From positions 1-64,000 of the forward strand of contig DAOQSN010000022.1 in assembly GCA_035356615.1 (NCBI GenBank): DNA of 64,000 nucleotides, read 5' to 3'. The notes under the pieces are model-generated. The model was not told the DNA's origin, did not search any database, and saw only the letters and a program-made list of their open reading frames with translations. Positions 18,188 to 28,218 of the stretch are shown piece by piece. The stretch comes from JAKQDH01 sp029558835. Its GTDB lineage: Bacteria > Planctomycetota > Phycisphaerae > UBA1845. The position numbers were made by a program, and so were the translations under genes. Each line of letters begins with the position of its first letter. Position 1 is the stretch's first letter.

Positions 18188-19113
18188 TGGACCAATCCCT
18201 TCGTCAGCCGCATGAACGCGGTCTCCAGGTTCACTTCTTCTTCCTTGATCTCGCGCACCTTGAAGTTGTTCTGCAACAGGAGGCGCGCCAGGTCAGTGAA
18301 GTCATGGGTCTGCTTCTCGAGCTCGACGATCAGTTGCCCGTCCTGCTGGTCCACGTTCTTGACGCCGCGGGCGCGTTCAAGCAGGGCGGCCGCCAGGTCA
18401 ACCTGTTCGGCCACGCGGATGGTCACGCGGGTGCCCGTCCGGGCCCGTTCGAGGATCTCCTTCAACGGGCCGTGAAACAGCAGTTCACCCTGCTCGATGA
18501 TGCCGACGGTGGAGCACAGTTCCGCCAGCTCGTGCAGGATGTGGGAGCTGATGATGATGGTCTTGCCCATCCGGTGCAGCTCCTTGAGCAGCTCGCGGAT
18601 TTCGATGCGGGCGCGGGGATCAAGCCCGCTGGCGGGCTCATCAAGCAGCAACACCTTCGGGTCATGCAGCAGCACGCGGGCAACGCTGAGTCGCTGCTGC
18701 ATGCCGCGGGAGAGCGAATCCACCAGGGCGTCGCGCTTGTACACCAGGTCGGTAAGCTCCAGCACGTCACCCACCACGCGTTTACGCTGCTTGCCGGTGA
18801 TGTTGTAGGCGCTGGCGAAGAACTCCAGGTACTCCTGGACGACCATGTCCTCGTAGGCGCCGAAGAAATCGGGGACGTACCCGATCAGCGGGCGCACCTT
18901 GCGCGACTCATAGCCCACCACGTGCCCGCAGACGCGCGCCTCACCCCACGTCGGTTGCAGGAGCGTCGCCAGAATCTTGATGGTCGTCGTCTTGCCGGCG
19001 CCGTTGGGGCCGATGTAACCGAAGCACTCACCCTCCTCGATCTTCAGGTGCAGGTTGTTCAGCGCCACGAGCTTGCCGTAACGCTTGGTCAGGTTGATCG
19101 TTTCGACGATCAA
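18184..19113 (-). CDS. ABC transporter ATP-binding subunit
   Basis: 309 residues from TTG 19113 (GAGG about 9 nt upstream), which yields the usual start MIVETINLTKRYGKLVALNN; upstream in-frame codons lie inside the previous gene. Walker A is GPNGAGKTTT, the signature SRGMQQRLS, Walker B KVLLLDEPASGLDPRAR, and the switch His is in ISSHILHEL. The C-terminal 80 residues form the accessory domain common to NatA-like ATPases. It begins 18 nt after the stop of the 827-residue gene, indicating one operon. Confidence 0.92.
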   Translation of the reverse strand: MIVETINLTKRYGKLVALNNLHLKIEEGECFGYIGPNGAGKTTTIKILATLLQPTWGEARVCGHVVGYESRKVRPLIGYVPDFFGAYEDMVVQEYLEFFASAYNITGKQRKRVVGDVLELTDLVYKRDALVDSLSRGMQQRLSVARVLLHDPKVLLLDEPASGLDPRARIEIRELLKELHRMGKTIIISSHILHELAELCSTVGIIEQGELLFHGPLKEILERARTGTRVTIRVAEQVDLAAALLERARGVKNVDQQDGQLIVELEKQTHDFTDLARLLLQNNFKVREIKEEEVNLETAFMRLTKGLVQ

Positions 19114-19130
19114 GGTCGGGGCCCTCGCGC

Positions 19131-21614
19131 TCAGGGTGTCGGCGGTAACGCATCCTCGTCGGTGGGCGCCGGCGCCGCGGCTGGTTCCGGCGGCGGCGTC
19201 CCGCCCGGCACATTCAAAGGAAACCGGAAACGGTACATGGTCCACGAAGCGTAGCGGTCCGGAGATACGGGGCGGAATGAGCGGTCACCGCGGCGCACGG
19301 CCAGACGCACCGGACCGGGATCAGCGGCGAAACCGATCAGCACGGCCGAGTCCCGCTGCAACTGCTCCCGCAGGTCCAGGAACCGCAGCCGGTCCCGCGT
19401 GAACGCGTAACCACCGCCCATCATGCCCTGCGTCATGTGGCGATCCTGGTTCCACTCCCCGAGCGTGCTGAGCAGCAACAGCGCCCGGCGCTGGCTGGTC
19501 AGGCCGATGCCTTCGGTCGCCTCCAGACCCGCGGGCAGCCTGCCCCGCAACCCGGTGAAGGACCGTGCCCACTCCTGCTGGCGCGTGGAGAGCAGATTGC
19601 GCGCCATGGCCTTGGCGAACGTATCGTCGTCGGCCGTCAGCCGGTAGCACAGCCTCGCCACCAGCACCCGCGTGCCGTCACCCGGCAGGGTGCCCAGTGG
19701 ATATACATAGACGTCGTCGCTGCGCTCGTCCCGCAAACGCGCGGGACGACCTTCCTGCGGCGGAGTGTACACGTCGCTCACCGCGTGCACCAGATAACAA
19801 TCGTGCAACGGGAACCCCAGTTCGTTGGCGATGTAGCTGTCCTCGGTGAAGCGCATATCCCGATAGCCGCTGTACGGGCGCGCATCGAGGCGCCCGCTCA
19901 CTGTCCCACCGATGGAGCCCTCCCAGCGCCCCTCCAGGCGCTTGAGCGTGGCCCGCACCCGCAGCTCGTCCAGTCCGGCGCTGCCCGGGAGGAGACGATA
20001 CTCCGTAGGATCAACAAAGCTGATCGCCTCCCCCTCGAACCGGTCCGTTTCTCCCAGCGGCCGCAGGAAACCGCGCGAGGGGCCCGGCTCCGTGACGCCG
20101 GCACTCAGATGGTCCGCTGGCAGCCACGCGTCCAGCCGGTTGTCCGTGCCGCACTTAAGGCCGAACAAGGCCGCCGCGGAACCGAAATGCGACCCGGCGT
20201 CCGCGTCCACGATCACCAGTTGATGCACTCGGTTGCCCACCCCCCGCACGGCCCCCACCGCGACCACGCTCAGCAGGCTGGCGGCGATGGCGGCCGCGGC
20301 GAAGGCAGTCCAGTTGTGCTGGCGCCAGCCCCGCGTGTTCAGAAAACCCCATAGACCCAGCGTGGCCACCCCCACGTAGACCAGGGAAAACACCAGCACG
20401 ATCAGCAGGTAGAACCCCACGTTGGGCGTGAACGAGATCGTCCGACCCACCTCCCCCAGCAGCGACGTGCGCTCCGACTCGGGCGGGGTTTCCACGGCCG
20501 CGTGCCGCTGCAAGTGCAGGATGTGCTCAAAGAAGACGGTCGGACTACCGATGCCGGCCGGCGCGAACATGTCCTTGAGGGTCAGGCCGCAGAAGACGAT
20601 CCGCCCGCGGTCCAGCCGACGCTCGGTGAGCACGTCGCTGGGCAACTCAGGCTCGTGCAGCAGCACCCGGGCACCGCGTCGGACGGTGGCCAGCACCGTC
20701 GGCACCGGGCCCGGATACTGGAGCGTCCGCTTCTGGGTGTCGGTAAGCCGCCGCTGCTCGAGGTCCGGGTACAACAGGTTGAAGCGCAGCTCGGCCAGTT
20801 CTCTTGTGGTCACGATCTCGCCCACGGCGCAGGGAAGCGCCGCGTCGATGGCCGCGGTCTGGGCCAGCGTGGGGGCCGTGCGCCCGGCGGCGATCACCAA
20901 CGTACCCCCGTAACGCACCCACTGGAGCAGCGCTTCGATCTGGCGGGGGGTCGGACTGTCGCCGGTTACTTCCGCGCCGTCCCAGATCACGCAGTCCAGC
21001 ATCTCCAGCCCCAGCCACAGCTCGGGCAGTTCGGTGGGGCTGATGTGCCCGACGGCGGGAGCACGCGTGTACAGCGTCGGTTCGAGGTCGGCAACGCGCC
21101 CGGCCGTTCCCGTCGAGACCTCCAGGATCAGCAGCCGATCGTCGCCCAGCGAGGTGAGCGGCTCGGGGATCTGCACGGTCGGCACGGTCTCCCCGTTCCA
21201 CAACACCCGGACCACCTCCGGCTCCTCGCCTTCCCGTTGCCGGAGAAGTTGCAGGGCAACCACCCCGCGGTTGCGGACGGCGTTTGCAGGTACGTACAAC
21301 GTCTGCCGGAGGTGGTTGCTGCCCTCGCTGCGCAAATGCACCTCGACGCGGTCGTAGCACACGTCCCCGTCGCCGTCGAACTGCCCAAGGCGCAGGAAGC
21401 CGTCAAATGCCGCCTCATTCTCCAAGGACACCTCGACCCGCACGGGAACCCACATACCCGAGCGGTAGACGCGCCCCTCCCGCAGGGTCGGATACCCCAC
21501 CTGAAAGACATCAATAACGGGAATCGCGACGGCCGGGGCAGCCCAAGCCAGCGCGCACGCCAGTGCCGCTCTGGTCGACCATGCCCAACAGGAGTCACGA
21601 CGCGGTCTGGACAT
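19131..21614 (-). CDS. large secreted/membrane protein of an ABC-linked operon
   Basis: 827 residues from ATG 21614, which gives a proper signal peptide (SRPRRDSCWAWSTRAALACALAWAAPAVA). Residues 30-390 form an extracytoplasmic region with an amidotransferase/Rossmann-like stretch (LPELWLGLEMLDCVIWDG then LLQWVRYGGTLVIAAG), as seen in GldG-like and related ABC partners. Two membrane spans follow near 415-440 and 455-475, then another beta-rich domain (about 490-800). Its stop is 18 nt before the ATPase start, so it is probably co-transcribed with the transporter. Its biochemical role is unknown, and the GldG-like comparison is an inference from layout. Confidence 0.75.
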   Translation of the reverse strand: MSRPRRDSCWAWSTRAALACALAWAAPAVAIPVIDVFQVGYPTLREGRVYRSGMWVPVRVEVSLENEAAFDGFLRLGQFDGDGDVCYDRVEVHLRSEGSNHLRQTLYVPANAVRNRGVVALQLLRQREGEEPEVVRVLWNGETVPTVQIPEPLTSLGDDRLLILEVSTGTAGRVADLEPTLYTRAPAVGHISPTELPELWLGLEMLDCVIWDGAEVTGDSPTPRQIEALLQWVRYGGTLVIAAGRTAPTLAQTAAIDAALPCAVGEIVTTRELAELRFNLLYPDLEQRRLTDTQKRTLQYPGPVPTVLATVRRGARVLLHEPELPSDVLTERRLDRGRIVFCGLTLKDMFAPAGIGSPTVFFEHILHLQRHAAVETPPESERTSLLGEVGRTISFTPNVGFYLLIVLVFSLVYVGVATLGLWGFLNTRGWRQHNWTAFAAAAIAASLLSVVAVGAVRGVGNRVHQLVIVDADAGSHFGSAAALFGLKCGTDNRLDAWLPADHLSAGVTEPGPSRGFLRPLGETDRFEGEAISFVDPTEYRLLPGSAGLDELRVRATLKRLEGRWEGSIGGTVSGRLDARPYSGYRDMRFTEDSYIANELGFPLHDCYLVHAVSDVYTPPQEGRPARLRDERSDDVYVYPLGTLPGDGTRVLVARLCYRLTADDDTFAKAMARNLLSTRQQEWARSFTGLRGRLPAGLEATEGIGLTSQRRALLLLSTLGEWNQDRHMTQGMMGGGYAFTRDRLRFLDLREQLQRDSAVLIGFAADPGPVRLAVRRGDRSFRPVSPDRYASWTMYRFRFPLNVPGGTPPPEPAAAPAPTDEDALPPTP

Positions 21615-22031
21615 CCTCAGAGTCGCCGGAGATGAGGGACGGCACCCGATGGACCCGCCGAAAGCAGACCGGCCACGCCGCTGCCGCTGGAACGTCCATC
21701 GTCCAAGTACACTCATTGTAGCCGACCGCGCGGCCCCAGACAACGAACCGGGAACCGGCCGCCGACGGCAGGTGCGACCCGCCCGCGCCGCCGCCGGCGC
21801 CGGCGAACACTATGGGCGCGCGGAGACTCTCCTCTGCACCTCCACCCCAAGGACGTTCCACCGTCCAGGCCGTTACTACCCACGACCCGGGGAGCTCCGA
21901 GAAACGGCCGGCAGAGCTCGCCGTACGGTTCGTTGGCGAGCTCCGACGCCCATGCGTGTGCCCCGAATGCAGGTGCGCCGGGGCGCTTCCACATCGCCCG
22001 CGCGGGCGAGGCAACAGCGGCCGGGGCGAAG
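21615..22031. other. intergenic region, no gene recognised
   Basis: 417 bp between the 827-residue gene and guaA, both on the minus strand; it should carry the promoter of the ABC operon. It has open frames on both strands, but their translations are low-complexity Arg/Pro/Gly text. No repeat family seen elsewhere in the window is present. Confidence 0.5.
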
Positions 22032-23579
22032 CTACTCCCATTCGATGGTGGCAGGCGGTTTGGTGGAGATGTCGTAGACGACCCGATTGATGCCCGGGAT
22101 CTCGTTCATGATTCGCGTCGATATCCGCCCGAGCAGCTCGTAGTCGGCGTGGACCCAGTCGGCGGTCATGAAGTCCGTGGTCTCGACGAAGCGGACCACG
22201 ACCACCTGCTGCCCCGCGAAGCTGCGTTCGTCACCCATGACCCCGACGCTGGCAACGGGCAACAGGACCGTCAGGGCTTGTGAAATCTTGTCATACCAGC
22301 CGGCAGCTCGGATTTCGTCGGTCATGATGGCGTCCGCCGCCCGCAGGAGGTCCAGTCGCTCCCTGGTTACAGCCCCACTGACACGGACGGCCAGCCCCGG
22401 CCCGGGGAACGGATGCCGCCAGACGATCGCCCGCGGCAACCCCAGGTGCTCACCGACCCGGCGGACTTCGTCCTTGAACAGGTCCCGCAACGGCTCGACC
22501 AGCTCGAAGCCGAGCTTGGCCGGCAGCCCCCCCACGTTGTGGTGCAACTTGATGCTGGCGGCGTGCCCGGCCACCCCCCCGCCCGACTCGATCACGTCGG
22601 GGTAGAGCGTGCCCTGGGCCAAGAAGCGGGCGTCGTCGAACCCGCCCGCCTCCTCCTGGAACACCTCGATGAACTGGTGCCCGATGATGCGCCGCTTCTC
22701 CTGCGGATCGACGATGCCCTCCAGCTTCGCCAGGAACCGGTCGGCCGCGTCCACCACGCGCAGGTCGAGCCGGAAGTGCTCGCGGAAGGTCGCCTCCACC
22801 AGCTCCCGTTCGCCGCGCCGCAACAGCCCGTTGTCCACGAAGATGCAGGTCAGCAGGTCGCCGACGGCAGCGTGTACCAAGGCGGCCGTCACGCTGCTGT
22901 CCACGCCCCCCGACAGACCGCACACGACCCGCCCCCGGTTGCCCACCTGTTGGCGAATGCGATCCACCGCGTCGTCGACGACGTGGCTGACCTGCCAATC
23001 GCCGCAGCAGCCGCACACCTCGTACAGGAAGTTGCGGATGATCCGGTCACCGGCCGGCGTGTGTGTCACCTCGGGATGGAACTGAACGCCGAAAACGGGT
23101 CGGGTACGGTGGCGGACGGCCGCGCAGGCGCAGTGTGGCGTGCGTGCCAGAGGCACGAAGTCCGTGTCCAGGTGCGTAACCGCGTCGCCGTGACTCATCC
23201 AGACCGTGGTTGGCGTGGGCACGTGGGCCAGCAGGTCCGCGGCATCGAGCACTTCCAGGGGGGTCCGTCCGTATTCGGCGCTCGGAGCACCCCGGACCTC
23301 ACCGCCCAGCAGTACGCAGGCAAGCTGCATCCCATAGCAGATGCCCAGGACCGGGAGACCGAGGTCCAGGACATCACGACCGCAGCGCGGCGCTCCCGGC
23401 GCGTACACGCTGGCCGGCCCGCCGGAAAGGATCAGCCCAACCGTGTGCAGCTCGCGGAGCTGCGCGGCCGTCACCGTCGGCGGGACGATCACGCTGTGCA
23501 CGCGGTTCTCGCGCACGCGCCGGGCAATCAGTTGCACGTACTGTGCACCGAAGTCAACGATCGCTATGGTTTCAGGCAT
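22032..23579 (-). CDS. guaA: GMP synthase (glutamine-hydrolysing)
   Basis: 515 residues from ATG 23579 (ATG 23588 would add three residues). It converts XMP to GMP using glutamine and ATP. The amidotransferase domain has the nucleophile C81 in GICYGMQL with H169 and E171 in QFHPE. The ATP-pyrophosphatase loop is SGGVDSS (224-230). The C-terminal dimerisation domain ends in the conserved KPPATIEWE. Length is normal for the family (510-525). guaB lies three genes upstream on the same strand, so both GMP-branch enzymes are local. Confidence 0.97.
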   Translation of the reverse strand: MPETIAIVDFGAQYVQLIARRVRENRVHSVIVPPTVTAAQLRELHTVGLILSGGPASVYAPGAPRCGRDVLDLGLPVLGICYGMQLACVLLGGEVRGAPSAEYGRTPLEVLDAADLLAHVPTPTTVWMSHGDAVTHLDTDFVPLARTPHCACAAVRHRTRPVFGVQFHPEVTHTPAGDRIIRNFLYEVCGCCGDWQVSHVVDDAVDRIRQQVGNRGRVVCGLSGGVDSSVTAALVHAAVGDLLTCIFVDNGLLRRGERELVEATFREHFRLDLRVVDAADRFLAKLEGIVDPQEKRRIIGHQFIEVFQEEAGGFDDARFLAQGTLYPDVIESGGGVAGHAASIKLHHNVGGLPAKLGFELVEPLRDLFKDEVRRVGEHLGLPRAIVWRHPFPGPGLAVRVSGAVTRERLDLLRAADAIMTDEIRAAGWYDKISQALTVLLPVASVGVMGDERSFAGQQVVVVRFVETTDFMTADWVHADYELLGRISTRIMNEIPGINRVVYDISTKPPATIEWE

Positions 23580-23659
23580 GGTTGGCATGTATCGATCACC
23601 AGACGAGTCCGGCCCCCAAGAACTCACGCCAACAGGGAAGGCACCGGTCGGCGTCGGGC

Positions 23660-23755
23660 GGCATGGCCAAACGCAGCGCCGCGATGCCGTTCCCGCGGCG
23701 GAACGGACACCTGCCGCGGGAGCATGCCGGCGCCTTTGGCTTGGGCATGCCACAC
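23660..23755 (+). repeat. family B repeat with extra stem
   Basis: Unit at 23660-23688 differs from the 29-bp consensus at two positions. It continues into a second inverted repeat (CCCGCGGC/GCCGCGGG) and a GGGCATGCC end near 23743-23751. It lies in the 227-bp gap between guaA and the next upstream gene. Confidence 0.75.
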
Positions 23756-23806
23756 TCTTCCGCTTCTTGTCTCATCATCCAGCGCAGCCACAAGCCGTCG
23801 CACCGG

Positions 23807-24781
23807 TCAGAACTCCAGGTTCAGTGACTTACTGATGACCTTCGTCAGTTCCAGCACGCCGAAATACCAGCCGCCGGTCAGCACGCCCACGATGAGCGGT
23901 GCCCCGGCCGCAAAGAACGCAATCACGCGGGCCCGCGTGCGTGGCGTGGCGGTCGCCCCCAGCCGAATCAGCCAGAACCACCACATCCCCACCCCAAAGG
24001 CCGTCACGACTCCGCCCGCCCACCTGACCCCCAACTCCGCCGGATACCAGGCCCAGTCGGCCATGGCGCCGATGTACACGACCGGCCGCAGCAGCAACAC
24101 GAGCAGCCCAATACAGATGGGGACCACCCAGGCCGTGTTGTAGTGCAGGGCGGCCGTCATCCGCAGTTCCGGACGATAAGACGGCAAATGGGCCCGAGTC
24201 ACGCCCCTCCGTAAGCATACCAGCGTCAGCCAGCCTATGACCGCGCCGGCGACCAACGCGTTCGCCAGCCCCACGATGGCCTGCGGCACATTCCACCAGA
24301 GGTCCACGTGCACCTCCGGCGGCAGTTCGGTCGGCAGGGGCCTCGGGGCGGAGGCCACATGCAGCCAGCCATCGCCCAGCGGCTCGACGTGCCCGGTGGG
24401 GTCGGCCGCTGGCGAGTTGGCCACCCACTTCCACCCGACCTGAGTCGCCACGAAGAGGCTCAGCAACGCCGTCAGGAGCGCCAGATTGAGGCGTGCGAAG
24501 CGCCGCGACGCTGATGACGCACGCATCAAGGCCAGGTGCTGCAAGCGCTGGCTGGGGGCGTACCAGACCCACTCGCACATCGCCCACCAGCGGGACTCCC
24601 CCAGGGCGTATGCGTGCGCATACGGCGTCACGTCGGTTCCGGTTGCGCGCTGGTCGCCGAAATCCAGTCCGCACAGGGGACACACGGCGGGTGCCGGCGG
24701 AGCAAAGCGCTGCCCACAGGCCGGACAGCGCTGTCGGTCCGGGGCCCGGGGCCCCGATTGCAGGGCAGACGCCGTGTTCAT
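23807..24781 (-). CDS. zinc-ribbon multi-span membrane protein
   Basis: 324 residues. The N-terminus has a zinc ribbon (CPACGQRF...CPLCGLDF, residues 19-41). About five to six membrane spans follow (around 98, 165, 215-240, 255-275, 290-310), in the manner of Yip1-like or zinc-ribbon-tagged membrane proteins of planctomycetes. The hydrophilic loop 110-160 contains no motif I recognise. It is on the guaA strand, with 227 bp of repeat DNA before guaA. Function unknown. Confidence 0.75.
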   Translation of the reverse strand: MNTASALQSGPRAPDRQRCPACGQRFAPPAPAVCPLCGLDFGDQRATGTDVTPYAHAYALGESRWWAMCEWVWYAPSQRLQHLALMRASSASRRFARLNLALLTALLSLFVATQVGWKWVANSPAADPTGHVEPLGDGWLHVASAPRPLPTELPPEVHVDLWWNVPQAIVGLANALVAGAVIGWLTLVCLRRGVTRAHLPSYRPELRMTAALHYNTAWVVPICIGLLVLLLRPVVYIGAMADWAWYPAELGVRWAGGVVTAFGVGMWWFWLIRLGATATPRTRARVIAFFAAGAPLIVGVLTGGWYFGVLELTKVISKSLNLEF

Positions 24782-24870
24782 CGCGTGTTACCCCGCGTCT
24801 GATAAGGGCCCCTGCCCGCACGCCCGGCAGTAGGGGTGAGGCGGCACGCCACCGACGCCCGCCGGCCGGG

Positions 24871-25341
24871 TCACCGGACGTGCACCGCGTCGTAAGGCAG
24901 CCCGAAGGTGCGCCGCCCCATCTGCCCGTCGCTGGCCATCTCCCACCAGAACGGCGTATCGACCAGACTGACCGGCAGCGCCGCGAGGTTAACCAGGAAC
25001 CGCGCGGGGCCTCCCAGCATCAACATATAGTCGCGTGCGATCCAGACCACACGGTCGTCCGACACCTCACGAACCTCGGAGGACGTTTCGAAATACAGAG
25101 GCGCATGCGTAACCGCCACACCCTCCGTGGCCACCACGATCGGCTCATGCGCGCGGGTGAGCGCGCTGGGCTGGCCCGGCCCGGATGCCCGTGCCGCCTC
25201 GGCCGACGGCGTCGTGATCTGCGACCCCTCCGTCCCGATGTCCATGAACGGACTCGCCCGCAGGTGGCAACCCGGCACCCACACCGCCGCCAGCACCACC
25301 AGCCCTGCAATCGCCCCGCCGATCGTCCATCGGTTAGTCAT
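24871..25341 (-). CDS. small lipoprotein of unknown function
   Basis: 156 residues with a lipoprotein signal (AIAGLVVLAAVWVPGC; lipid-modified Cys at 25). The mature part is mixed alpha/beta without a recognised motif (PIVVATEGVAVTHAPLYFE, DDRVVWIARDYMLML). Its start overlaps the end of guaB by 8 bp, suggesting translational coupling with guaB. Function unknown. Confidence 0.75.
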   Translation of the reverse strand: MTNRWTIGGAIAGLVVLAAVWVPGCHLRASPFMDIGTEGSQITTPSAEAARASGPGQPSALTRAHEPIVVATEGVAVTHAPLYFETSSEVREVSDDRVVWIARDYMLMLGGPARFLVNLAALPVSLVDTPFWWEMASDGQMGRRTFGLPYDAVHVR

Positions 25342-26842
25342 CCGGCACCTCCATGGCGTAGTTGGGGGATTCCTTCATAATGGCCACGTCGTGCGGGTGC
25401 GACTCGACCACACCGGCGGCCGTGATCCGGCAGAACATGACTTCCGTCCGCAACGCCTCGATCGTCTGCACCCCGCAATAGCCCATGCCCGACCGCACGC
25501 CGCCGACAAGCTGATACACGCAGTCGGACAGGGAGCCGCGATACGGCACGCGGCCCTCGATGCCCTCCGGCACCAGCTTGCCCGACGGCGTCCCCGAGCG
25601 TTGACCGTAGCGCTCCGCCGACCCCTTCACCATCGCCCCCAGGGAGCCCATACCGCGGTACTCCTTGAACCGCCGGCCCTTCCAGGTGACGACCTCGCCG
25701 GGAGCCTCATCCAATCCGGCGAACAGCGACCCGACCATCACGGTATGGGCCCCGGCCGCCAGGGCCTTCGTGACGTCGCCCGACCAGCGAATGCCGCCGT
25801 CGGCAATCACCGGCACGCCCGCCGGCGATGCCACCCGGCACACATCCATAATCGCGGTGAGCTGCGGGACACCCACACCGGATACCACGCGGGTGGTGCA
25901 GATGCTCCCCGGGCCGATGCCGACCTTGATCGCATCCACGCCGGCGTCGATGAGGTCTCGCGCCCCCTCGGCCGTCGCGATATTGCCCGCGATGATGTCA
26001 ATATCGTGACGCCGCCGAATCTCCTGGACCGTCGCCAGCACATTCTCACTGTGCCCGTGGGCGGTGTCCACCACGATGACATCGACGTCACTGGCAATCA
26101 ACGCCTCGATCCGCTCGTGCTCGTGCACCCCCACGGCCGCCCCCACCCGCAACCGGCCGCGCTGGTCCTTGCAGCTTACCGGGTAGTCGCGGCTGCGCTC
26201 GATGTCGCGCATCGTAATCAGGCCGGCCACCCGGTTGTTCTTGTCCACCAGGAGCAGCTTCTCGACCTTGGCACGGTTGAGAATCTCGGCCGCTTGGTCC
26301 AGACTCGTATCCGGTGGGCCGGTGACGAGGTTCCGCGAGGTCATCACATCCCCGACCTTCAGCTCCTGATCGTGCGGCGTCTCCCGGAACTTCAGGTCTC
26401 GACGCGTGATGATCCCCACCAGCCGGTGCCCCTCGTCCACTACCGGGATGCCGGAGATGTTGTGCAGCGACATGATCTGTTTGGCCTGGGCGAGGGGCGC
26501 GTCAGGCCCCAGTGTGACGGGGTCCAGAATCACGCCGCTCTCCGAGCGCTTGACCTTGTGCACCTCGCGGCACTGGGCCTCGATCGAGAGGTTCTTGTGG
26601 ATGACCCCGATGCCACCCTCCTGTGCCAGGGCAATCGCCAGGCGCGACTCGGTAACCGAGTCCATGGGGGCGGAAACCAGGGGGACATTGAGCTCAATCC
26701 GCGCGGTGAGCAGCGTGCGGGTATCCACCTCGTCGGGCAGCGCGGCTGAACGCCGCGGCACCAGCAGCAGGTCGTCAAACGTGAACGCATCCTGGACGAT
26801 TCTGGGTTCGGGGTAGTACGGAAGGGGACGCCGATGGGCCAT
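25334..26842 (-). CDS. guaB: IMP dehydrogenase
   Basis: 502 residues. It oxidises IMP to XMP with NAD, the step before GMP synthase. The TIM barrel starts TFDDLLLVPRRSA and SAPMDSVTES. A pair of CBS domains lies at about 100-220 (PVVDEGHRLVGIITRRDL, LLVDKNNRVAGLITMRDI), where adenine or guanine nucleotides usually regulate. The catalytic loop is GPGSICTTR with C315, and the flap/Arg region is KEYRGMGSLGAM...SAERY. Length and ends are normal. It overlaps the following lipoprotein gene. Confidence 0.97.
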   Translation of the reverse strand: MAHRRPLPYYPEPRIVQDAFTFDDLLLVPRRSAALPDEVDTRTLLTARIELNVPLVSAPMDSVTESRLAIALAQEGGIGVIHKNLSIEAQCREVHKVKRSESGVILDPVTLGPDAPLAQAKQIMSLHNISGIPVVDEGHRLVGIITRRDLKFRETPHDQELKVGDVMTSRNLVTGPPDTSLDQAAEILNRAKVEKLLLVDKNNRVAGLITMRDIERSRDYPVSCKDQRGRLRVGAAVGVHEHERIEALIASDVDVIVVDTAHGHSENVLATVQEIRRRHDIDIIAGNIATAEGARDLIDAGVDAIKVGIGPGSICTTRVVSGVGVPQLTAIMDVCRVASPAGVPVIADGGIRWSGDVTKALAAGAHTVMVGSLFAGLDEAPGEVVTWKGRRFKEYRGMGSLGAMVKGSAERYGQRSGTPSGKLVPEGIEGRVPYRGSLSDCVYQLVGGVRSGMGYCGVQTIEALRTEVMFCRITAAGVVESHPHDVAIMKESPNYAMEVPDD

Positions 26843-27075
26843 GGGCAGCTACCTTTCGCGTGAGTAGTTGCCGACCTACCCTAACGCGCCCACCACCAGC
26901 GTCAAGGGGAGAACTTCGAGCCCCAATCCGGACCGGCCGTGGCACGCCGGGTCGGCTTCTCGGGCCGGACGGCAGGCATACCCACAGCAATCGCTCCGCG
27001 GGCGTTACCCCGCCTCCCCGCCCCGATGGCCGCGCCGGCTCCGGCCCGGAAGACAGGCAGGGTGTCGCCGACGAG

Positions 27076-28218
27076 CTACCGTGCGGGCCGAAACGGGTCG
27101 GCGTCGGCCGCACTGACGAAGGCGTCGAGGCCGGGGCACGCGGCCATCAGCCTGCGGGCCAGGCTGGGCAGCACCGGCCGCTCGCTCGCCCAGTGACCGA
27201 GGGCGATGGCGGTGCAACCCTGGCGATGGATCGTCAGGGCGTCGTGATGGCGAATCTCGCCGGTGACGATCACATCGTCGGCCGAGGTCGCCGCCCGCAG
27301 AGGCAGGCTGCCGGCTGAACCCACGGCCACGACGGCGCGCGTCACGATGTGGTCCGGGTCGCCGACCAGTTGCACGACCGTCGCTCCGGTGGCTCGGCGG
27401 AGTCGGCGGGCGAGTGCGCCCAACGACACCGGCTTCGGCAACGTCCCCATCCGCCCGATGCCGCGAACCAGGGCAGGTTTCAGCGGGTACACGTCGAACG
27501 CGGGCTCTTCATAGGGGTGAGCGCGGCGCAGGGCGGCCACCACCGCCGGCACGGCCGGCGCCGGCACCACCGTCTCCAGGCGGATTTCGTCCACGTATTC
27601 GAGCTTGCCCCGCTCCCCCACGGCCGGTTGCGTCGTCTCGTCGCCGAAGAACGTACCCTGCCCGGGCGTGCGGAAACTGCACCGGCTGTACGCGCCGATG
27701 TGCCCGGCGCCGGCCGCAAACATCGCGTCCGCCACCGCTTCAACGTGGACGGGCGGCACGAACACGATCAGCTTGCAGGCACGCTCGCCCTCGGGCTCCA
27801 CGTACTCCAGCGGCTCGGTCACGGTGAGGCCGCACAACTCCGCGAGCACGTCGTTGGTGCCCCCCTCGGCCGCGTCGAGCGCCGTGTGCGGAGCATACAG
27901 AGCGACCCCATGACGAATGCATCGCCACACCAGGGCTTCCATGCCGGCGCTCCGAGCACGCAACGCGATGATCGGTCGGAAGATCGGCGGATGATACGTG
28001 ACAATGAGTTGGCACCGACGACCCAGGGCTTCGTCCAGCACGACATCCGTCAGGTCAATGCAGCACAGAACGCGGTCCACCGTCGCCGTCGCATCGCCCG
28101 CGAGCAGGCCCACATTGTCCCAGCTCTGTGCCAGCGCCGGAGGGGCAAGGGCCTCCAACGCGGTGCAAACCTCCCCCAACACAAGTGCCCCCTGCTTGCG
28201 CTTCGCACGTTTACCCAT
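27076..28218 (-). CDS. Nif3-like dinuclear metal-centre protein (YqfO type)
   Basis: 380 residues from ATG 28218. It is an NIF3/DUF34 family protein with metal-ligand motifs YHPPIF (the H of the first site), APHTALDAAEGGTND and, at the C-terminus, GEIRHHDALTIHRQGCTAIALGHWASER. The middle (about 140-245) is the inserted PII/CutA-like domain (KLIVFVPPVHVEAVADAMFAAGAG through AHPYEEPAFDVYPL), which makes it the longer YqfO form. Its start overlaps the pabC stop (ATGGGTAA, 8-bp overlap), so it is in the pabB-pabC unit. The molecular function of the family is debated (GTP cyclohydrolase-like or metal chaperone). Confidence 0.93.
   Translation of the reverse strand: MGKRAKRKQGALVLGEVCTALEALAPPALAQSWDNVGLLAGDATATVDRVLCCIDLTDVVLDEALGRRCQLIVTYHPPIFRPIIALRARSAGMEALVWRCIRHGVALYAPHTALDAAEGGTNDVLAELCGLTVTEPLEYVEPEGERACKLIVFVPPVHVEAVADAMFAAGAGHIGAYSRCSFRTPGQGTFFGDETTQPAVGERGKLEYVDEIRLETVVPAPAVPAVVAALRRAHPYEEPAFDVYPLKPALVRGIGRMGTLPKPVSLGALARRLRRATGATVVQLVGDPDHIVTRAVVAVGSAGSLPLRAATSADDVIVTGEIRHHDALTIHRQGCTAIALGHWASERPVLPSLARRLMAACPGLDAFVSAADADPFRPAR

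Noticed and set aside
21615..22077. Small gene between the ABC operon and guaA
   Set aside because: Open frames exist on both strands but overlap the end of guaA or have no protein-like pattern.
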